This document shows, in pieces, positions 58,240 to 64,000 of a DNA stretch of 64,000 bases (positions within the stretch are counted from its first letter, which is position 1; the number at the start of each line of letters is the position of its first letter). A program made the position numbers and the translations under genes. The notes below the pieces were generated by a model. The model did not search any database. It was not told the origin of the DNA and saw only the letters and a program-made list of their open reading frames with translations. Source of the DNA: Hermatobates lingyangjiaoensis (lineage: Eukaryota; Arthropoda; Insecta; Hemiptera; Hermatobatidae); NCBI GenBank assembly GCA_026182355.1, contig JAPFBL010000007.1, positions 1,364,001-1,428,000 on the forward strand, read 5' to 3'.

Positions 58240-59560
58240 GTAACTGATATGACCACCTGTCCTACCTGCAGATTTTCTTTTTATTTTCTGAAGATGATTA
58301 TGTACAGCACAGTACATGCTGTACAGTACTGTATATAACAAAAGATACTTTTCCGTTATTTTACTACTATGAGTATATATATCCCATAATAACCAATTTG
58401 ACAAGTTTTAAGACATGTATATTTCTTTTAAAAACTCCTTGAAGATTGTACAATCATTATCATGTAGTATTCACACATTTTAGAAAAATTGCGAACAAAA
58501 GTCTGCTTGTTCAAATAATTAAGAGAAACAAAGGGCTTCCTTACAGGTAGTGTTCTTCCTTAGGTTACATCAACAGTTGAAAGGTTTGAAAAATGTCCTC
58601 CAACTCTTTCAATGATTAATGTACCTGAGGAAGAACACCACCTGTTCGAAACACTTTGATTCGTATGGGGAGACTTTTATTAGTATTTTCCCCAAAATAT
58701 TAAAACTCATTTGTTTTTTGTGAATAGATGGGTGATTTTAGTTGCTGCTCAACTACTAAAATTTTTAACATATTTGTCAATTACTAGTGCATGATTACGT
58801 AATAATACACCGTAATGGGGATGTCAAATATACTTATATGTTTGTTATGAGCTTGTATACTTATAACATATCCAAATGGGTTAATATGATGTAAACAAAA
58901 AATTGTTGATTGCATTGACAAATTTTTAATGAGTAGTGATAAGTGTTTCCTTGGTCAAATTGTTGAAAGAAGGTACTTCGGTCTAGTATGTGCTATTGTC
59001 TGCCTGCATGCCACGAGCTGCATGTGTGTTTATTATTAGAATATAACGCATCATCCCTCATAAATCTTCACCTCTACTCGACCCTTTTGGAAACTCGTCC
59101 ATTAATAAACGCCACTGAATAGTTTTACTGGTGTCAGCCAATGTCACTGATTTCATCAAGTTCATTTCTTGATTGATTCTTGAATAATGTTTATATCTTG
59201 AAGGGTCTTAAAGAGTTCAAAATCCTTACGAAATTAATTAATAAAATTGTCAAAATGTCGTTTAGACAAAGCTACAACAATGTAAAAAGTAAATTATAAT
59301 AAGCAACTAATAAGAACTCATTGTTCAATTCTTAGTCCCGTTGTATGTTTACAACTTTTTACGTTTTGCATGTAACCCTGAAGGGATTAAACTTCATTCA
59401 TAGGATAGTGTAAATATCCTATTTCATGCAAATTATTTTGAAAAGTTGGAGTAAATACCATAGTGTTTTAAGATAGTATATAACTTATGTACATAATACT
59501 TCAAACAGATTTTTTTATGAATTGATTATATATTTTTGCTTGAATGAGCATTAAAGTTGA
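58240..59560. other. No gene recognised
   Basis: A small inverted pair at 58310-58335 (GTACAGCACAGTACATGCTG and TACAGTACTG) may form a hairpin. 58540-58650 has GGTAGTGTTCTTCCT mirrored by AGGAAGAACACCACCTG, an inverted repeat with a ~75-bp spacer and a TTCGAAACAC near its right side, a possible very old foldback. Confidence 0.45.
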
Positions 59561-59579
59561 AAAATAGCCCAACATGTCA

Positions 59580-59925
59580 CTAAGGTTGACCAACACTGGC
59601 TTAGCTGGTTGCTTGGCCACGGAAGTCGAGTTCCATTCACCTATTCCTTGATTCAAGTACCTTGAGAGTTACCTGTCGGTAAGGTCAGTCAGATACCTCA
59701 GTTAGTGAGACGTAAGTTTGATTCTTACGTCTAACTAACGTTAGAACTCCTAGGGTGTTACTATTGGGTATCGTTAGTCGTTTGCCTCGGTCACAGAGAC
59801 GTAAGTTTGATTCTTCACACTTTTTAAAACTCTTTTGTTATTACCTGTTGGTAAGGATAGTGGCTTTTCTGAGCTAACACAGTTACAGACGTAGTTTGCC
59901 ATTAACACTTCGTAAGGGCTTTTCA
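59580..59925 (+). repeat. ~86-bp tRNA-like tandem repeat, block 3
   Basis: About four units (starts near 59580, 59671, 59761, 59843). Two carry identical ACGTAAGTTTGATTCTT (box B-like, 59716-59725 and 59804-59813) and CCTCGGTCACAGAGACG-type phrases; the first has GTCGAGTTCCATTC. Spacing is 82-91 bp. The unit could be a tRNA-derived sequence amplified in tandem. Confidence 0.75.
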
Positions 59926-59929
59926 GTAG

Positions 59930-61540
59930 ATACCATATAGTAAATGATTCTTGCCTTAACGTCCACTATCTTCGCTGTACACCACGAGTGGCTGGTCGAC
60001 TAGCTGGCCACCAAACATTCCTACGAACTATCTGCCTTCCCATGTCAAATATAGTAATTCTTGCCAGAGCAATCCAATGCCAGTCGTCTTCCAAGAAATA
60101 GTCATTTTTTTTAATTTATGGCTTTAATTTTCTCTTTATTTTTTTACTTAGTTATTTCAATTTTTAGTTACTTCAGTTACAGAAGAAACTCCAAAAAACA
60201 ATTAATTATTTGTGTGAATATGTTAATTAGTATTTAGGTAATAAGGTCATTAATTTTTAAGTATATTCTCAAAAGTTCAACAATCTGTATGAGTTAAATC
60301 TATATTATTCTCGTTGAAACTCAGGCTGTATTTAGCTAAGAAATGACTGACTGGTTAAACGAGAATGATAAGCAGACATTAGAGAATGGACGTGTTCCAA
60401 AACCTTATAGTAGAGCTCAACATATGCCATGTATAATTCTTATTAGCTGATAGAAAAAGTTGCAGCGTCTGTTTGTTTCTTATCAAACGCCTCCGAAGGT
60501 TTAAAGATAGACCTCCCATATCCACCCATATTCTAAAACTACATGGACTAGACTATCAGACACCATACACGTCCTGACCTCACTATATATGATTGACCTT
60601 TTTGACACTATTTGTGTTTTAACCATACTACAAGGACATTATCAATGTGTAGGCTACTGAAAATGATGTATACCAATATTTTAAAGGAAACGGCCAGTCA
60701 AATGAATATTATGATGACTGTTAGTTGAGCTGTAGGAAGGTGGGCTGAATTAGAAGCTATAACCATGTATCTAGTGACTTGCTTGGTATCAACAGCATTA
60801 TAATCCATGTGTGGATGTCATTAGTGTCTGATTGCACTCGCAGAAAGTCATTCCTGAAGTTTCACTCAATTCAAGTAGATTATAAACACAAATGTTGTGT
60901 ATTCGTCCTGTTTAAAGAAGTTTCTACTTGCTTAGGCTCCTGATATGTCAGAACGAATGTGTTGGCCCTGCAGTCCGAAGATAGCTCTGCGGCTCTGCAG
61001 TGTGTCGTTTGGCAGGCGACGGGTAGTCTCTAACTGTACTGGATTCAGGCCAACCAGTTCTGACCCTGACTATTAATAACGACCAGAGTCAAGTTCATGA
61101 CAGTGAAGCGAAGACCTTTGGATACGTGGGCAAAGTCTCCTTGGAGATCGATCAAATTATTTCTTGCATTCATCGTATAACATGAATATTAGAATGTTAA
61201 CATTGTAATGATTACTATAATTGTATTAACATATCAAAGAGTTTACACTTATTACCATTGTAATAATGATAATGATTTAGCAATAGCAGAAAAGGAACGA
61301 TAACTCTAGTATAGGCATTGGCGACGTTTCGTCAACAGAGACGGCATCCTGACATGTTCTACCGTTTGACATCACGCAGGTCCAAGAAATATTACTTGCA
61401 TGCAGTACACTGTGTTCTTTTACTTGCAATCAAATACAGCACATTTACAATTACCATTACCAACAGTTAAGTAGGCTGCTTTTAGAGTCTGTTTTAGTTT
61501 TAGTAATTAAGTTATTTCTGTTAAGTTTTAGTAATTTAGA
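59930..61540. other. No gene recognised; GC-richer patch at 60950-61140
   Basis: The patch contains GAAGATAGCTCTGCGGCTCT and CAGGCGACGGGTAGTC. A TGGCGACGTTTCGTCAACAG at 61319 resembles foldback GACGTTTCG phrases, but no hairpin, arm or (TA)n is nearby. Confidence 0.35.
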
Positions 61541-61643
61541 GGCTGCAGTTTCTCATCTCCACTACCCTTTCAGAGGCTGAACACCTTTCCGGCTGACCAA
61601 GGGGTGAAGGTGTCTCGCACCCATTTAAACCATAGTCAGTTAC

Positions 61644-61698
61644 AGTACCAGGGGTGCCAACGGCACGTGGTCTCACCTATCCAAGTCCTGACCACTCC
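61644..61698 (-). other. Segment resembling the 3-prime half of 5S rRNA
   Basis: On the minus strand, GTCAGGACTTGGATAGGTGA, GACCACGTG and CACCCCTGGTACTG follow the order of the 5S rRNA box C region (GTTAGTACTTGGATGGGAGA, CCGCCTGGGAATACC, from general knowledge). The rest of a 5S gene is absent upstream. It may be a 5S-derived fragment or coincidence. Confidence 0.25.
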
Positions 61699-61699
61699 T

Positions 61700-62735
61700 A
61701 AAGTCAATTTTTTAAGACAATCAGTGTACTCTTCATGTACTAACTAAATTGGTTCTTCATTTTCCCTCAGAGTAGAAAGCAGTGAAAATTGTTCACTGAT
61801 CATTGAAATGGCATGTGTGACTGAACCAAAAAGCCTGCGTGATACCAGAAAGAATCATCGTTTACTGAATTAAAATATATTAAAGTCTCCAGCAGGAATA
61901 TAATTTCATTTCAGCTATTAATGACAAAAATTTAATGAAACAACTTGAAAAATCTCCCCATTTTTCAGAACAATGACTTCATTGTCATTTTCAAATAGTT
62001 TCTGTTTGTTCAAATGTTGAACACAATATTTTACTCTACCAGTAACAATATTAATGACTTGTTGATATATTTCAAATGTAAGTGAAAAAAATATAACTGT
62101 AATTACTTGATTTAATTCAGTGGTTGTTTCTGATTGTTTCTGTAAGTCATATCATTTAGTTCAATGACCCCAGTCAATAACATTACTAAATCTAGGTCGT
62201 AATTATTTTACAGTTGTAAAAACTTTTCAACTATGATAGTTTCTGAAGCTTCTCTGAACATATTGTCATAAATAACGACTTACTCACTTTTTAATAAATC
62301 TTTTAATGGATTACTGAAGAAAGAAACGTTACTAAAGCGTAGTATAAGAACTACAAGAACTTTGAGTTTTTTGAAACAAATTCATACCAATTTTAATGCT
62401 TTATAATTCTGCTCATCATAATTGTGGGTCCTTGGGCTTCAAGTATAATTTAACTGTTTAATGAATTATTTTATTTTTCGACTTTTTGTGGGCAACTGGT
62501 GTCAAGATCCAAAAAAATTGGTTTATTACAAAAGACTGTCTAATTTGTAGATTATACAGTCTACTCTTTTCATGCTAAAGGTGAGCTTTACTGATAGAAA
62601 ACCTCAGATATAGCATTCAAAGAAATGAGGGCAAATATTTTTTGAAAAAGCAACCATAGTAATTTTTATCTTTTAAATATTCAATTCAAATTTTATCTGA
62701 ATGTGGAGTCACTACAAGCAGCTGGCATACGAAAA
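61700..62735. other. No gene recognised
   Basis: AT-rich sequence without visible repeats. Confidence 0.45.
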
Positions 62736-62745
62736 AGTAGAAGGA

Positions 62746-62900
62746 TAGCAAAAAAAATGAAGTACAATTACCAGCAGTTTCATCTATTGACAGGGTTATC
62801 ACGACCCCTCCAGATCATTATGAGCAAGTGAAGTCAGGTAGACCACCTGCTAACATGAAAACTCTGGCACCAGAACAAAACCGAATGTTGGAGACTAGGG
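62746..62900 (+). other. Candidate internal exon, product unknown
   Basis: From a possible acceptor AAAGTAGAAG the + strand reads DSKKNEVQLPAVSSIDRVIT and then TPPDHYEQVKSGRPPANMKT, followed by LAPEQNRMLETR, and meets GTAGGT after ACTAGG, a fair donor. The amino-acid mix is protein-like and polar, unlike the hydrophobic chance frames of this window. The acceptor is weak. Not recognised. Confidence 0.35.
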
Positions 62901-63160
62901 TAGGTTTATTGGCCTGCAAGATAGAACATTAGAAATCGGCGTTTGACCAAAGAATGGTAGAGGTGCCATTAAAGTAAAAGTGTAAGCAAAGTTAATTCAA
63001 CTTAATTATTTCTTTTGAATGATGAACAAATAAAACTAGTAGACCATATAATTATCAATATAGTAAAGTTATTTGAATCCGAAGAGTCTATTTAGCAACT
63101 AAAGACGGGGAAGTAGAGGGCAGGACTTGAAGGGTAATGACACGCTGTCGCTTCCTACAG

Positions 63161-63446
63161 CTTTGTAGGATCCAAGGAGTTGACCCCTGCCTCCCTACAA
63201 CCCCCTGTTCTTATTCCCTTTCACAAGGAACCTGCTCGACAAAGCAAAGGGGAGAGGGGGCATTCAGACCTGCCCTTTGTCCTACCTGGGAACCCTTGTG
63301 CGATCACCCTCGGCCACATCCGCGTCCCCATCAATCAGGCCTCCCTCCCGCTCACAAGTCGACTCCTTCACCATCCTCGCCATATCCTCTCGCTCTCCAT
63401 CATTGATATAAACAATCGAGCCCATCAATATTACCAACAGCCTTGA
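63161..63446 (+). other. Candidate terminal exon, product unknown
   Basis: CGCTTCCTACAG (to 63160) is a good acceptor. The frame FVGSKELTPASLQPPVLIPF runs about 95 codons to TGA at 63444-63446, with strongly C-ending codons from about 63280 on (VLPGNPCAITLGHIRVPI), in AT-rich flanks. A second + frame is also open (63137-63406). No family is recognised; no clear AATAAA lies in the first 100 bp after the stop. Confidence 0.35.
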
Positions 63447-63449
63447 GCA

Positions 63450-64000
63450 TTCTACACATAACTTTCATAAACTGATAACATTAGTTATCATGGAGAGTAA
63501 AAAAAAAACATTAATACAACAAGACATATGTTAACAGTGAGAATAACATTTATTATATAGATGAAGTGTTCAATATATAAATAATCAATATCAATTAATA
63601 TTGAAATTTAAATTACAATAAACTGAAGTAGAGAATCATCGGTCTTCAAGTCTATGTTGCAATTAGAAAAATTAGAAAGAGTGCACGTTATAACTAGCAG
63701 TTCCAGGTCATGGACCTACTCCTGCTGAACTAACTGCGCTACTTTGACTGTGAAGTGAGAAAGTAAATGTCAGTAGTGTCATGTTCGGTGTATAAGTTAA
63801 GATTATGTCATGGAAATTGTAGTTATTTCTTTTCGTTGTGGCAACACAACTGTTGCACTTGTTGACTGCCTTCCGACACGATATAAAGCGTTTCATTTAT
63901 CTTATTGTTCTTTTTATTTTTCAGTTATTAAATGTTTTTGAAATGGAATTTGATAGGTAACCTGCTACAGAATCATGGGTAGGTAGGTCAATATCTAAAT
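63450..64000. other. No gene recognised
   Basis: AT-rich sequence to the window end. ACAATAAACTG at 63615 could be a polyadenylation signal only if the candidate exon before it is real. Confidence 0.35.

Overview
This window looks like AT-rich, non-coding-dominated nuclear DNA of an animal, probably an arthropod. No long open reading frame, bacterial operon, rRNA or convincing tRNA gene is visible. The dense load of (TA)n microsatellites, tRNA-derived SINE fragments, non-LTR-like insertions and palindromic repeats fits an invertebrate genome. A short degenerate TTAGG run (the usual arthropod telomere unit) forms the tail of one SINE and mildly favours an arthropod. Species cannot be named from the sequence.

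Region by region: 0.1-2.7 kb is a cluster of foldback (inverted-repeat) elements separated by (TA)n. 5.5-7.3 kb holds more foldbacks and a 570-bp MITE-like element with ~100-bp inverted ends. 8.5-10.1 kb is the first of several copies of an old dispersed repeat (R1); others lie at 17.4-18.1, 29.3-30.4, 36.5-38.2 and 47.2-47.5 kb. 11.1-12.1 kb has two foldbacks. 15.8-16.0 kb is a tRNA-derived SINE. 20.8-27.3 kb is rich in foldbacks, including an 801-bp palindrome. 32.8-34.3 kb has two adjacent palindromes, one of 852 bp. 34.6-35.2 kb has SINE heads followed by a 72-bp minisatellite. 41.0-43.9 kb combines foldbacks with a 1.15-kb retroelement flanked by a perfect 14-bp target-site duplication. 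45.6-45.9 kb is an almost pure C/T tract. From 48 kb onward foldbacks vanish; the sequence holds a few GC-richer islands that look like exons (48.0, 51.4, 62.8, 63.2 kb), an ~86-bp tRNA-like tandem repeat (57.1-59.9 kb) and a second copy of the 42-kb retroelement inserted in it.

The most interesting signal is shared by the foldback families. At least ten otherwise different families carry, near the inner side of each arm, the same layout: CTGANGA, one extra base, a short hairpin whose two strands covary between families, then GAAA, often followed by a UH dinucleotide (GTC in the best two) and a short closing stem. That is the order of a minimal hammerhead ribozyme core. Hammerhead motifs are known in Penelope-like retroelements, so these foldbacks may be Penelope-derived, or an uncharacterised non-autonomous family mobilised through a ribozyme-bearing RNA. 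One family (C) is folded back at several different distances from the same end, which suggests snap-back copying. All protein-coding calls here are tentative and unnamed.
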